This document shows, in pieces, positions 9,411 to 18,284 of a DNA stretch of 64,000 nucleotides; positions within the stretch are counted from its first letter, which is position 1, and each line of letters starts with the position of its first letter. The DNA is taken from assembly GCA_963712105.1 (NCBI GenBank), contig CAVQGR010000018.1:1-64000 (forward strand). Reading direction: 5' to 3'. The notes beneath the pieces were generated by a model that worked only from the letters and a program-made list of their open reading frames with translations, did no database searches and was not told where the DNA came from. The stretch is from VBCG01 sp963712105. Lineage in GTDB: Bacteria > Pseudomonadota > Gammaproteobacteria > Burkholderiales > Casimicrobiaceae. Made by a program: the position numbers and the translations under genes.

Positions 9411-10085
9411 ATGTCCGCCACACTGCCTGCCCTGTCTCTGCTCGAGACCCGAGTCCTCGGAGTCCTGGTCGAGAAGCAGCACACGGTGCCCGATACCTAC
9501 CCGCTGACGCTCAACGCGCTGACCTCCGGCTGCAACCAGAAGACCAGCCGCGATCCGGTGCTGGAGGCGACCGAAGGCGAAATCCAGGCGGCGATCGACC
9601 AGCTGAAATCGCTGTCGCTGCTGGTCGAAAGCAGCGGTGGGCGGGTGATGCGTTACGCGCACAATGTCGCGCGCGTGCTCGCCGTGCCCGAGCAGGCCGT
9701 GGCACTGCTGGCGACGCTGATGCTGCGTGGCGCACAGACCGCGGCCGAACTGCGGCTGCACTCCGAGCGCCTGCACCGCTTCGCCGACGTCTCGTCGGTC
9801 GAGGCCTTCCTGCAGGAACTCGCGGCGCGGCCGGCCGGAGCGCTGGTGGTTGAGTTGCCGCGCGCGCCGGGTGCGCGTGAGACGCGCTGGACGCATCTCC
9901 TGTCCGGTCCGCCGGACCTGGCGGCGGCGACGGCGCCCGTGGCGAGCACCGCGCCCGAGGATCAGGTCACGCTGGGTGAACTCGCGGCGCTGCGCGCCAA
10001 TGTCGCCGAATTGCGCGAGGAACTGGCCGCGGTCCGGGCGCTGGTTGATCGAATGGTCCGGGAACTCGGAATGCCGCCTACCTAG
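9411..10085 (+). CDS. yceH: YceH / UPF0502 (DUF480) family protein
   Basis: This 224-residue protein matches the UPF0502 family along its length, starting with the typical LLETRVLGVLVEKQHTVPDTYPL block and then NQKTSRDP. Structures of the family show two winged-helix domains, suggesting nucleic-acid binding, but no function is settled. The C-terminus (from about residue 185) is a coiled-coil-like helix rich in Leu, Ala and Glu. It is divergent from the NYN gene, with 114 bases between the two starts, and convergent with the rhodanese gene. Confidence 0.88.
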   Translation: MSATLPALSLLETRVLGVLVEKQHTVPDTYPLTLNALTSGCNQKTSRDPVLEATEGEIQAAIDQLKSLSLLVESSGGRVMRYAHNVARVLAVPEQAVALLATLMLRGAQTAAELRLHSERLHRFADVSSVEAFLQELAARPAGALVVELPRAPGARETRWTHLLSGPPDLAAATAPVASTAPEDQVTLGELAALRANVAELREELAAVRALVDRMVRELGMPPT

Positions 10086-10183
10086 GTAATTTCGCCTCGC
10101 TTGCTGTGCCGGAAACCCCGGCCGCGTGACAACAGCGGTTCAGCGCGGAAAAATCGGCGCCCGTGTTCGATCCAGGCGCCGGA

Positions 10184-10645
10184 TCAATCCTGTCGCCAGG
10201 GCAGCCCGGCCATTTGCCAGCCATTGACGCGGCGCTGGCTGACCTGGTTGCGATCACCCTCGAAGCCTTCCAGGATATTGAAAGCGGCCCTGAATCCGCT
10301 GGCGGTGGCCAGCGCCGCAGCGTGGTGCGAGCGCACGCCGCTGCGGCAAAGAAACGCCACCGGCCGGTCGTCCTCGACTCGCGAGCGCAGCTGATCGACG
10401 AACGCCGGGTTGCGCTTTTTCGCCGGGTAGTCGTACCACTCGATATGCAGGCTGCCGGGGACATAGCCGATCAGGTCGCGCTCGGCAAGCGTGCGGGTGT
10501 CGACGAGCTCGATCTCGCCGGCAGCAAACAGTGCCCACGCCTCCGCCGGGGTCAACAGGCCGGCGAAGGCCGCGCCCTTCTCCTGTGCCCGGGCAGCCGC
10601 CGCCATGAACACCGCCGTGACGTCGGGCGTTTCGTCAGGCTGCAT
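10184..10645 (-). CDS. Rhodanese-like sulfurtransferase
   Basis: A single rhodanese domain of 153 residues with the active-site loop CRSGVRS (Cys100) and the VDTRT and PGSLHIEWYDYP motifs. It should carry a sulfane sulfur as a cysteine persulfide in the cytoplasm. I start at the ATG at 10645, which overlaps the end of the persulfide dioxygenase gene by 11 bases; a start at 10684 would increase the overlap. The overlap argues for co-transcription with the dioxygenase. Together the two fit sulfide and persulfide detoxification: glutathione persulfide is oxidised by the dioxygenase and sulfur is moved by the rhodanese. No sulfide:quinone reductase gene is next to them. Confidence 0.85.
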   Translation of the reverse strand: MQPDETPDVTAVFMAAAARAQEKGAAFAGLLTPAEAWALFAAGEIELVDTRTLAERDLIGYVPGSLHIEWYDYPAKKRNPAFVDQLRSRVEDDRPVAFLCRSGVRSHHAAALATASGFRAAFNILEGFEGDRNQVSQRRVNGWQMAGLPWRQD

Positions 10646-11336
10646 GAGGAATGCCCAGATGCCGGTTGGCGGGAACGGCGACATCGATCATCTTCGGCTT
10701 CGGCAGATTCAGTTCAGCCATCAGCACGATGAACGCCGCGCGGTCGCGCCCGGACAGGCGCGCATTGTGCCGGCGCTCCCAGCCGATGGTCGACACCGTG
10801 TTGCCGCGGTAATCGTGACCCGGATACATCCTGGTATTGCTGGGCAGCTCGAAGAGCTTGCCGTGAATGCTGTCCCACAGCATTCCCGCGTCCCCGCCCT
10901 GGAAGTCGGTACGGCCACAGCCGTCGATCAGCAAGGCATCGCCGGTAAACACGTTGCCGCGCCACAGATAACTCATGCTGCCTGCCGTGTGCCCGGGCGT
11001 ATGCAGCGCGATCAGGCGCTCGCCAACGCCGAAATGCAACGCGTCGCGGTCCATCAACTGCACGTCAGCCGGCGCAATCCCGCAGCCCGCCGGCGCTGCC
11101 GCAAGTGCGCCGGTTTCCTCGCGCAGGCGGCCGGCCCCGGTGATGTGGTCGGCGTGCGCATGCGTCTCCAGGACATAGCGGATCCGCAGGTCGAGCCGGC
11201 GCACCAACGCGAGATCGCGCTTGAGCTGGCGGTCGACCGAGTCGACGACCATCGCCTCGCGCGACGCCCGGTCGACGAGAAAATAGGTGAACGTGGACGA
11301 TTCCGGGTCGAACAACTGGACGACTTCATGTTCCAT
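10635..11336 (-). CDS. Metallo-beta-lactamase-fold persulfide dioxygenase (ETHE1-like)
   Basis: The 233-residue protein has the metallo-beta-lactamase motif THAHADH (residues 58-64), the later LHTPGHT and GDALLIDGCGRTDF blocks and a C-terminal PGHDY. The RTDF and PGHDY motifs are typical of ETHE1-type persulfide dioxygenases, which use iron to oxidise glutathione persulfide to sulfite. I use the ATG at 11336 (MEHEVV); an alternative start two codons upstream is possible. The downstream rhodanese gene overlaps its end. It is divergent from uppP, with about 210 bases of shared promoter region in which I recognise no operator. Confidence 0.85.
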   Translation of the reverse strand: MEHEVVQLFDPESSTFTYFLVDRASREAMVVDSVDRQLKRDLALVRRLDLRIRYVLETHAHADHITGAGRLREETGALAAAPAGCGIAPADVQLMDRDALHFGVGERLIALHTPGHTAGSMSYLWRGNVFTGDALLIDGCGRTDFQGGDAGMLWDSIHGKLFELPSNTRMYPGHDYRGNTVSTIGWERRHNARLSGRDRAAFIVLMAELNLPKPKMIDVAVPANRHLGIPHAA

Positions 11337-11546
11337 ATGCAATGGCTCCTTCCGGCTTCGAATTTACCCCCTTCCCCGGCGCGACGCCAATCGCGCCGGT
11401 GCGCGGCAGATGCCTGTCGATGTCGCCTTCACGTTGCCAGGTGAAGCGACACTCGGAGCAGCCGTGGCGTCGTGCGACAATGCGCGGCGTCCGGCACCGC
11501 CGGTTTCCCGGCGACGGCCCCGCCCCGTGGCATCCTAGCGCAGCCA

Positions 11547-12377
11547 GTGGATCAACCGACCCTACTCACCGCCTTCCTGCTCGGCATTGTCGAGGGCCTG
11601 ACCGAATTCCTGCCGATTTCGTCGACCGGTCATCTGATCGTCGCCGGATCGCTGTTGGGCTACACCGGCGAAAAGGCCAAGGTCTTCGAAATTGCCATCC
11701 AGGCCGGAGCGATTCTCGCCGTATGCTGGGAATTCCGCGTCCGCCTGATCGCGGTGGCACGCGGGCTCTTCCGCGATCCGCGCGCCAACCGCTTCGTCGT
11801 CAATCTCGTCATTGCCTTCATGCCGGCGGCGGTGCTCGGACTTGCCTTCAGCAGCATGATCAAGGCCCGCCTGTTCGCGCCGGTGCCGGTGGCGATGGCC
11901 TTCATTGCGGGCGCGCTGGTGATCCTCTGGGCCGAACGCCGGCAGCGCACGCGCCCGGAGTCGGTGCGCATCGACGACGTCGATGCCATGCGCTGGACTG
12001 ATGCGCTCAAGGTCGGCTGCGCGCAGGCCTTTGCGCTGATTCCCGGCACCTCTCGCTCCGGCGCGACCATCATCGGCGGCATGCTGTTCGGGCTTTCGCG
12101 TCGCGCAGCGACCGAATTCTCCTTTTTTCTTGCCATCCCGACGCTGTTCGCGGCCTGCGCCTACGACACCCTGAAGCATCGACACCTGTTGTCCATTGCC
12201 GACCTGCCGAGCTTCGGCGTTGGCTTTGCTGCCGCCTTCGTCTCCGCGTTCTTCTGCGTGCGCTGGCTGCTGCGCTACGTGAGTCAACATGATTTCACGC
12301 CTTTCGCCTGGTACCGGATCGTCTTCGGCATCGTGATCCTGATCACCGCGACCACCGGCATCGTCCGGTGGGACTGA
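11547..12377 (+). CDS. uppP: Undecaprenyl-diphosphatase UppP (BacA family)
   Basis: This inner-membrane enzyme removes a phosphate from undecaprenyl diphosphate, recycling the carrier used for peptidoglycan and other surface polymers. Both family signatures are present: EGLTEFLPISSTGHL near the N-terminus and PGTSRSGATIIGG in the second half; about eight membrane segments can be picked out. The natural start is the GTG at 11547, giving 276 residues, the normal size. An upstream in-frame ATG would add a non-hydrophobic tail unlike the family. The end overlaps or nearly abuts the DMT exporter gene, suggesting co-transcription. Confidence 0.92.
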   Translation: MDQPTLLTAFLLGIVEGLTEFLPISSTGHLIVAGSLLGYTGEKAKVFEIAIQAGAILAVCWEFRVRLIAVARGLFRDPRANRFVVNLVIAFMPAAVLGLAFSSMIKARLFAPVPVAMAFIAGALVILWAERRQRTRPESVRIDDVDAMRWTDALKVGCAQAFALIPGTSRSGATIIGGMLFGLSRRAATEFSFFLAIPTLFAACAYDTLKHRHLLSIADLPSFGVGFAAAFVSAFFCVRWLLRYVSQHDFTPFAWYRIVFGIVILITATTGIVRWD

Positions 12378-12397
12378 CGGCACCTGCGCCGCAACCC

Positions 12398-13330
12398 ATG
12401 CCAAAGACGGCGGGGGTTGTGCAGCCGGACCATGCGTGGACGGCCCCCCTGTTCGCCGTATTCGGCGTGCTGGGCTTCTCATTCAAGGCGATCCTGATCA
12501 AGCTCGCCTATCAGATCGATCCGGTCGATGCAGTGACGCTGCTGGCACTGCGCATGCTCTATGCCGCGCCGTTTTTCTGCGCGATGGCGTGGTGGGCGAT
12601 GCGGCGCAGCGCTGCGATCCCGCTTGCCCGCGGCGACGCCTGGCGGATCGTCTGGCTTGGGTTCATCGGCTACTACCTTGCCAGCCTGTTCGATTTCATG
12701 GGGCTGGTGCACATCACCGCGGCGTTGGAACGCCTGGTACTCTACCTGTACCCGACCCTGGTCGTGCTGCTGTCCGCGCTGCTGCTGCGCCAGCCGTTGA
12801 CCCGGCGGACGGCGGCGGCGCTGGTGCTGTCCTACGCCGGCATCGGCCTGGTGTTCTGGCAGGACCTGAAGTTCGGCGGCGACCCGGCGGCGACGCTCAC
12901 CGGCGGCGGCCTGGTCTTCGCCAGCGCAGTGCTGTACGCGCTCTACCTGGTGCAGGCGGGACCGGTGATCGGTCGCCTGGGGTCGCTGCGCTTCATCTCC
13001 TGGGCGATGCTGGTCTCGACGGCCTTTGTGCTGGTCCAGTTCGCGCTTACGCGCCCGATCAACGCCCTGGCGGTACCGGCGCCCGTGCACGGCATCAGCC
13101 TTGCGATGGCGGTGTTCTCGACCGTGTTGCCCACCTGGCTGATCGCCGAATCGGTACGGCGCATCGGCGCCAACGCGTCGTCGCTGATCGGCGCCCTTGG
13201 TCCGGTGTTCACCATCGGGCTGGGCGCGATGATCCTGGGCGAGGCGGTGCACATGGTGCAGCTGGCCGGTGCCGCGCTGGTGCTCGCCGGCGTCCTGCTG
13301 GTCACGCTCAAGCGGCGCAAACCGGCCTGA
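12398..13330 (+). CDS. DMT-superfamily transporter (EamA domains)
   Basis: The product has about ten hydrophobic segments in two EamA repeats and is an inner-membrane drug/metabolite-type exporter. The substrate cannot be told from sequence. The repeat ends (LGEAVHMVQLAGAALVLAGV) are typical of the family. Two starts are possible: the ATG at 12398 used here (310 residues), or a GTG at 12368 that would overlap the end of uppP. The position directly behind uppP suggests one transcript. It has no obvious functional link to undecaprenyl recycling. Confidence 0.82.
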   Translation: MPKTAGVVQPDHAWTAPLFAVFGVLGFSFKAILIKLAYQIDPVDAVTLLALRMLYAAPFFCAMAWWAMRRSAAIPLARGDAWRIVWLGFIGYYLASLFDFMGLVHITAALERLVLYLYPTLVVLLSALLLRQPLTRRTAAALVLSYAGIGLVFWQDLKFGGDPAATLTGGGLVFASAVLYALYLVQAGPVIGRLGSLRFISWAMLVSTAFVLVQFALTRPINALAVPAPVHGISLAMAVFSTVLPTWLIAESVRRIGANASSLIGALGPVFTIGLGAMILGEAVHMVQLAGAALVLAGVLLVTLKRRKPA

Positions 13331-13373
13331 TCCGCTTCTTCCCGCAAACGCCGCAGCATTCGGCGCCGGGGCG

Positions 13374-14612
13374 TCAGTCGTACTTGCGCGCGTCGTCGAC
13401 AACCTTGCCGTCGTTGGGCAATTCGCCGGGTGCGACGAAGGCGACCTCGCCACGCAGCTTGGTGATTTCGCGGATCGAATCGAGGATGGCCTCGCGCTGC
13501 GTCGAGGCGTTTCCCGGCACTTCGACCTTGAGGGTCATCCGGTCGTTGCCTTCCGGGTTGTCGACGACCAGGCGGGCCCTGCCAATTTCCGGATGCCGAC
13601 GGAGGATGGCCGCGACCTGTGACGGGTGGACGAACATGCCCTTGACCTTGGTGGTCTGGTCGGCGCGACCCATCCAGCCCTTGATGCGCATATTGGTGCG
13701 TCCGCATGGCGAGACACCAGGCAGCAGCGCGGAAAGATCACCGGTGCCGAAGCGGATCAGCGGATAGTCGGTGTTGAAAAGCGTGGTGACCACGACCTCG
13801 CCGACTTCGCCGGGCGCGACGGGGTCGCCGGTGCCCGGACGGACGATCTCGACGATCAAACCTTCGTCGACGACCAGCCCCTCGCGCGCCGGCGTCTCGT
13901 AGGCAATGCAGCCCAGGTCGGCCGATGCATAGGCCTGATAGCCGGCGATGCCACGCACGAGCAGCGCGTCGCGCTGGACGGGCAGAAAGGCCTCGGCCGA
14001 CACCAACGCGCGTTTGAGCGAAGGCAGCGCGATGCCGTCAGCGTCGGCTTTTTCAAGGATGATCCGCAGGAAAGACGGCGTGCCGACGTAACCGACCGGC
14101 GAGAGCTCCGCCATCGCCTGCACCTGCATCTCTGTCTGTCCGGTGCCGCCGGGAAACACCGTGCAGCCCAGCGCGTGCGCGCCGGTCTCGAGCATCGATC
14201 CGGCCGGCGTCAAATGATAGGAAAAACAGTTGTGAATCAGGTCGCCGGGGCGAAAACCGGCTGCGAACAGCGCACGCGCCAGCCGCCAGTAATCGGCCCG
14301 CGCGCCTTCCGGCTCGTACAGCGGTCCGGGACTCATGAACACCCGCTTCGCCGCGCCCCAGCTCACCGCGGCGAAGCCGCCAAAGGGACGCGCCGCCTTC
14401 TGCAGATCGAACAACTCGGACTTGCGCACGACCGGCAGCGCAGCCAGCGCTTCACGCGATCCGACTGCGGCGGCATCCACTCCTGCAAGCGACTTCGCGA
14501 ACGCCGGCGCGTGCGCCTTGGCATGCGCCACCTGCGTCGGCAGCGCGGCGAACTGTGCCTGCTCCCGGATCGCCGGGTCGCGTGTTTCCAGCGCGTCGTA
14601 GTGTTCGGTCAT
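13374..14612 (-). CDS. PaaK-like (phenylacetate-CoA ligase family) AMP-forming ligase
   Basis: The 412-residue protein aligns with the phenylacetate-CoA ligase family, which activates aromatic acids with ATP and CoA. GTPSFLRIILEKA, YASADLGCIAYE and the C-terminal GWMGRADQTTKVKGMFVHPSQV region are typical. Unlike classical PaaK, the adenylate-binding loop is not of the SSGTTGKP type; the equivalent place reads MSPGPLYEPEG, so it belongs to a divergent subfamily. The ATG at 14612 follows AGGAGA. It is the last gene of the liv-type transport locus. A role in activating the imported acid is inferred; the substrate is unknown. Confidence 0.8.
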   Translation of the reverse strand: MTEHYDALETRDPAIREQAQFAALPTQVAHAKAHAPAFAKSLAGVDAAAVGSREALAALPVVRKSELFDLQKAARPFGGFAAVSWGAAKRVFMSPGPLYEPEGARADYWRLARALFAAGFRPGDLIHNCFSYHLTPAGSMLETGAHALGCTVFPGGTGQTEMQVQAMAELSPVGYVGTPSFLRIILEKADADGIALPSLKRALVSAEAFLPVQRDALLVRGIAGYQAYASADLGCIAYETPAREGLVVDEGLIVEIVRPGTGDPVAPGEVGEVVVTTLFNTDYPLIRFGTGDLSALLPGVSPCGRTNMRIKGWMGRADQTTKVKGMFVHPSQVAAILRRHPEIGRARLVVDNPEGNDRMTLKVEVPGNASTQREAILDSIREITKLRGEVAFVAPGELPNDGKVVDDARKYD

Positions 14613-14714
14613 GCGAATGTTCTCCTCTTGCGCGACCCGACGGGAAGCAAAGCGCTGTGCCAGCACGTCGCCTCGACCTTCATGCGTCCGGGACCCCGGA
14701 CCAACGCCACCGGC

Positions 14715-15578
14715 TCAGGCCAGCCAGCGCTTGCGGCGGCGATAGTGCTTGACGTCGCGGAAGGACTTGCGCCCGCCGGACGACAGTCCGAGATAGAATT
14801 CCTTGACGTCCTCGTTGCTGGCCAGGTCCTGGGCGGCGCCGTCCATGACCACGCGCCCATTTTCGAGGATGTAGCCGTAGTTGGCGTAGCGCAGCGCCAC
14901 CATGGTGTTCTGCTCGGCCAGCAAGAAGGACACGCCTTCCCGGGTGTTCAGGTCCTTCACGATTTCGAAGATTTCCTCGACGATCTGCGGAGCGAGTCCC
15001 ATCGACGGCTCGTCGAGCAGGATCATCGACGGCGATGCCATCAGCGCGCGGCCCACGGCCGTCATCTGCTGCTCGCCGCCCGACGTGTAACCGGACTGGC
15101 TTCCGCGCCGCTGTTTCAGGCGGGGAAAATAGTGATAGACCTTCTCCAGCGCCACGGCAATTTCCGCGCGTGGCACCTTGCGGGTGAAGGCGCCCGTCAG
15201 CAGATTCTCCTCGACCGTCAGGTGCTGGAAGCAATGCCGCCCTTCCATCACCTGGCATACGCCCATCTTGACCAGCTCGTTGGTGTTGAGCTTGTCGACG
15301 CGTTTGCCCTTGAATTCAATCGTGCCCTTGGTGACATCGCCACGCTCGGCAGCAAGCAGGTTGGAGATCGACTTGAGCGTCGTGCTTTTGCCGGCACCGT
15401 TGGCACCCAGCAATGCGACGATCCTGCCTTCCGGGACCTCCAGCGACACGCCCTTCAGCACCAGGATGACGTGATCGTAGATCACCTCGATGTTGTTCAC
15501 CGAGAGATAGGGCACAGCGGCCGCGTTGGCGGCGGCAGCGGAAGCGGCGGCGGTAGCAGTACCAGCGGACATGGCCAT
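14715..15578 (-). CDS. livF: Branched-chain-type ABC transporter ATP-binding protein (LivF family)
   Basis: An ABC ATPase of 287 residues with Walker A GANGAGKS (residues 58-65), signature TSGGEQQM and Walker B MILLDEPSMGLAP. The sequence is closest to the LivF branch of hydrophobic amino acid or carboxylate importers. The N-terminus has an unusual Ala-rich stretch of about 20 residues before the ATPase fold. Two ATG codons (15578 and 15572) are equally likely and neither has a strong ribosome site. It is separated from the substrate-binding protein gene by 136 bases holding three hairpins, and is followed by the PaaK-like ligase. Confidence 0.9.
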   Translation of the reverse strand: MAMSAGTATAAASAAAANAAAVPYLSVNNIEVIYDHVILVLKGVSLEVPEGRIVALLGANGAGKSTTLKSISNLLAAERGDVTKGTIEFKGKRVDKLNTNELVKMGVCQVMEGRHCFQHLTVEENLLTGAFTRKVPRAEIAVALEKVYHYFPRLKQRRGSQSGYTSGGEQQMTAVGRALMASPSMILLDEPSMGLAPQIVEEIFEIVKDLNTREGVSFLLAEQNTMVALRYANYGYILENGRVVMDGAAQDLASNEDVKEFYLGLSSGGRKSFRDVKHYRRRKRWLA

Positions 15579-15619
15579 CAATCGGAACGCGGCATCAAAA
15601 CCGGGAATTCCGGCGAATT

Positions 15620-15701
15620 GAGCGTCGGCCGCTTTCTGGCCGACGCTCGAATGAGCCGACGTAAAACGTCGCTCGCGCCGGTTCCGGCGCAAGCCGGAAC
15701 C
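15620..15701. other. Three consecutive stem-loops between the substrate-binding protein gene and livF
   Basis: Stem 1 pairs GAGCGTCGGCC (15620-15630) with GGCCGACGCTC (15638-15648): 11 bp perfect, 7-base loop. Stem 2 pairs GAGCCGACG (15653-15661) with CGTCGCTC (15667-15674), one bulge, loop TAAAA. Stem 3 pairs GGTTCCGGC (15680-15688) with GCCGGAACC (15693-15701), loop GCAA. All lie downstream of the binding-protein gene on the minus strand. They may protect its mRNA 3' end or attenuate transcription into livF. No T-run follows. Confidence 0.7.
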
Positions 15702-15714
15702 AGTCGACGACGAT

Positions 15715-17040
15715 CTACGACTCCTTGGAACAGTCGCGAGGCGTGATCTTCTTTTCCTTCGCGTACTTATCCGCTGAGGCGACGATCATGGCGCGGATCA
15801 TTTCCTTGTCCGGCGCAATCCAGTCCGGCGTCACGATGGTCCACTTGTTGCCGTCCCAGCGTTGGAACTTGACCAGACCGGATCCCTCGTGGTCGGCGCA
15901 GGTCGTCTTCAGTGGCGGCATCATGCCCGCGGCATTGAGCACCTTGAGGCGGGCGTCGTCCAGATTCAGGTTCTCCAGACCCCAGCGCACCTGCTCGGCG
16001 GTCATGCGCTTGCCCTTGCCGTACTTTTCCTGCGCCTTGCGGATCGCCTCAACAGTGATGATGCCATGCACCAAGCCGCGGACGTGGTACACGGAACCGA
16101 CGCGCGAGTCATCCTCCATGTTGCCCTTACCCTTGCCGTAGACGACTTTCTTGATCTCCTGCACCAGCGGCAGGCTCGGGCCCGACACGTTGAACACCGC
16201 CGTCGTGTAGCCCTTGGACGCGTCGCCCGCGGGAATCACGTCCTCCTCGGAACCGGCCCACCAGACGCCGACGATCTTCTCGCGCGGGAAGCCGATCTTG
16301 GCGGCAGCCTTGAGCGCGGTCGGATTCATGACGCCCCAGCCCCAAAGGATCACGTAGTCGGGCTTGATCTGGCGGATCTGCAGCCATTGCGACTGCTGCT
16401 CGTTACCCGGATGCGGCACCGGAATCGCGGTGAACTCCATGCCGAGCTTCTTGGCATAAGCCTCAAACACCCCGATCGGCTCTTTGCCGTACGCCGAGTC
16501 GTGATAAAGGTGGACAAACTTCTTGCCCTTGAGCTTGGCCTCGCCACCCTCCTTGGAGGCGATGTACTTGATCATCGCCGACGCCTGCGACCAGTAGGTC
16601 GTGATCAGCGGGAATACGTACGGAAACACGCGGCCATCGGCTGCGTCCGTTCGGCCGTAACCGATGGTGACCATCGGGATCTTGTCGGCGGCGACGCGGT
16701 CGATCAGCGAGTACGTGATGCCGGTGGATAGCGGCATGACCAGCGTCGCGCCGCCCTTGTCCTTCTTCAGTCGCTCGTAGCACTCGACACCGCGCGAGTT
16801 GTTGTACTCGGTCTCGCACTCGTCCCAGGTGAGCTTGACGCCGTTGATCCCTCCGTCCTTCATGTTGATGTAGTTCATGTAGTCGATGTAGCCGCCGAAA
16901 ATCCCCGAGCCGCCAGCGGCATACGCGCCGACGCGGTACGACAACAGCGGCACGAATTGGTCCTGCGCGGCGGCGCCTCCGGCGAACGCCGCCAGCGCCA
17001 GTCCAACCACACCACTTACCCATTTATTGCGTTGCAACAT
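15715..17040 (-). CDS. livK: Periplasmic substrate-binding protein of a branched-chain-type ABC transporter
   Basis: This 441-residue protein begins with a clear signal peptide (cleavage near GGAAA-QDQ) and shows the type I periplasmic binding protein fold of the Liv family. Its length and content resemble binding proteins for aromatic or other carboxylic acids rather than the shorter leucine-binding LivJ/LivK, so the symbol marks the family only. The start codon follows AAAGGAGG, the strongest ribosome site in this locus, consistent with the excess of binding protein over membrane parts that such systems need. Cysteines at CETEYNNSRGVEC may form a disulfide. Neighbours are livM upstream and livF downstream. 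Confidence 0.88.
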   Translation of the reverse strand: MLQRNKWVSGVVGLALAAFAGGAAAQDQFVPLLSYRVGAYAAGGSGIFGGYIDYMNYINMKDGGINGVKLTWDECETEYNNSRGVECYERLKKDKGGATLVMPLSTGITYSLIDRVAADKIPMVTIGYGRTDAADGRVFPYVFPLITTYWSQASAMIKYIASKEGGEAKLKGKKFVHLYHDSAYGKEPIGVFEAYAKKLGMEFTAIPVPHPGNEQQSQWLQIRQIKPDYVILWGWGVMNPTALKAAAKIGFPREKIVGVWWAGSEEDVIPAGDASKGYTTAVFNVSGPSLPLVQEIKKVVYGKGKGNMEDDSRVGSVYHVRGLVHGIITVEAIRKAQEKYGKGKRMTAEQVRWGLENLNLDDARLKVLNAAGMMPPLKTTCADHEGSGLVKFQRWDGNKWTIVTPDWIAPDKEMIRAMIVASADKYAKEKKITPRDCSKES

Positions 17041-17116
17041 GATGTCCTCCTTTTATTGAGACTGCCCTTGCGTCAACAGTTCGGCGTGCAGCAGATTCAG
17101 CGCCCAGCATAACCAA

Positions 17117-18205
17117 TCAGTGCGGAAACGGCCACAGGCGAAGTTTTTCCTTGCCCAATTGCCAAAGGCGCGCGAGGCCATTGGGCTCCACGATCAGGAA
17201 GAAGATGATCAGTCCGCCGAAGACCATGAGTTCGAGATTGGAGGTGAGGCTTCCCGGCAATTGCAGCGAAAAAGCGCTGAGCAGGATGGCATTCAGCTTG
17301 TGCACCAGCACATTGAGCACGATCGGCAGCAGCACGATGAACCCGGCGCCGAGAAACGAACCCAGGATGCTGCCCATGCCGCCGATGATCACCATGAACA
17401 GGATCCGAAAGGACAGGTCCAGCGTGAACGCCTCCGGCTCGACGGTGCCAAGGTAGGCGTAGGCATAGAGGGCGCCGGCGACGCCACAGTAGAAGGAACT
17501 CACCGCGAAGGCGAGCAGCTTCGCGCGCATCAGGCGGATGCCGATCACCGACGCCGCCACGTCCATGTCGCGCACCGCCATCCAGGCCCGGCCCGTGGAG
17601 CTGCGGACCATGTTCTTCGCCGCCAGGGCGAGGATGGCGACGATCCCGAGCGTCAGCAGGTATTTTTTTGCCGGCGTGTCGAAGGCGAAGCCGAGAATCG
17701 TCATCTTCTGCGCGGTGATGACGCCCGAGCTGGAGTAATTCGAGAACCAGGGCACGCGCACCAGCGCCCAGACGACGAAGAACTGCGCGGCGAGCGTCGC
17801 CACGGCGAGGTAGAAGCCCTTGATCCGGAGGCTGGGCAGGCCGAACACGATGCCCACCATCGCCGCGCAGATTCCGGCCAGGACAAACGCAACCAGCAAC
17901 GGCAGACCCGGAACACGCAGCACGAGGTTGTACGCCGCGAAGGCACCGACGGCCATGAAAGCGGCGGTACCCAGCGACAGCTGTCCTGCGTACCCAGTCA
18001 GGATGTTGAGCCCGAGCGTGGCCAGCGAGAAGATCAGGAACGGGATCAGGATCGCCGACAGCCAGTACTGGTTGCCGAACAGCGGCACCGCGACGAAGGC
18101 GACCAGGACCAGCGCCACCACCGCGATCCGGTCCTGCCGGATCGGAAAGATCTGCTGGTCGGTGGTGTAGGAAACCTTGAACTGGCCGGCTTCGCGGTAG
18201 AGCAT
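17117..18205 (-). CDS. livM: Branched-chain-type ABC transporter permease (LivM family)
   Basis: A 362-residue inner-membrane permease with about ten hydrophobic segments. It carries the LivM-family block LGLNILTGYAGQLSLGTAAF and the cytoplasmic coupling region RAWMAVRDMDVAASVIGI, which contacts the ATPases. The ATG at 18205 (MLYREAGQF) is the likely start; the open frame continues upstream but overlaps nothing recognisable. It pairs with LivH as the second membrane subunit. Spacing to livH is 79 bases and to the binding protein 76 bases. Confidence 0.9.
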   Translation of the reverse strand: MLYREAGQFKVSYTTDQQIFPIRQDRIAVVALVLVAFVAVPLFGNQYWLSAILIPFLIFSLATLGLNILTGYAGQLSLGTAAFMAVGAFAAYNLVLRVPGLPLLVAFVLAGICAAMVGIVFGLPSLRIKGFYLAVATLAAQFFVVWALVRVPWFSNYSSSGVITAQKMTILGFAFDTPAKKYLLTLGIVAILALAAKNMVRSSTGRAWMAVRDMDVAASVIGIRLMRAKLLAFAVSSFYCGVAGALYAYAYLGTVEPEAFTLDLSFRILFMVIIGGMGSILGSFLGAGFIVLLPIVLNVLVHKLNAILLSAFSLQLPGSLTSNLELMVFGGLIIFFLIVEPNGLARLWQLGKEKLRLWPFPH

Positions 18206-18284
18206 GGTAGGGGTCTGGGCCGATGGATTGAAAGGTTGGGAGGGGCAGGTAGCAGGCTGCTCGACGGTTCGTCTGTGAGCCCGT

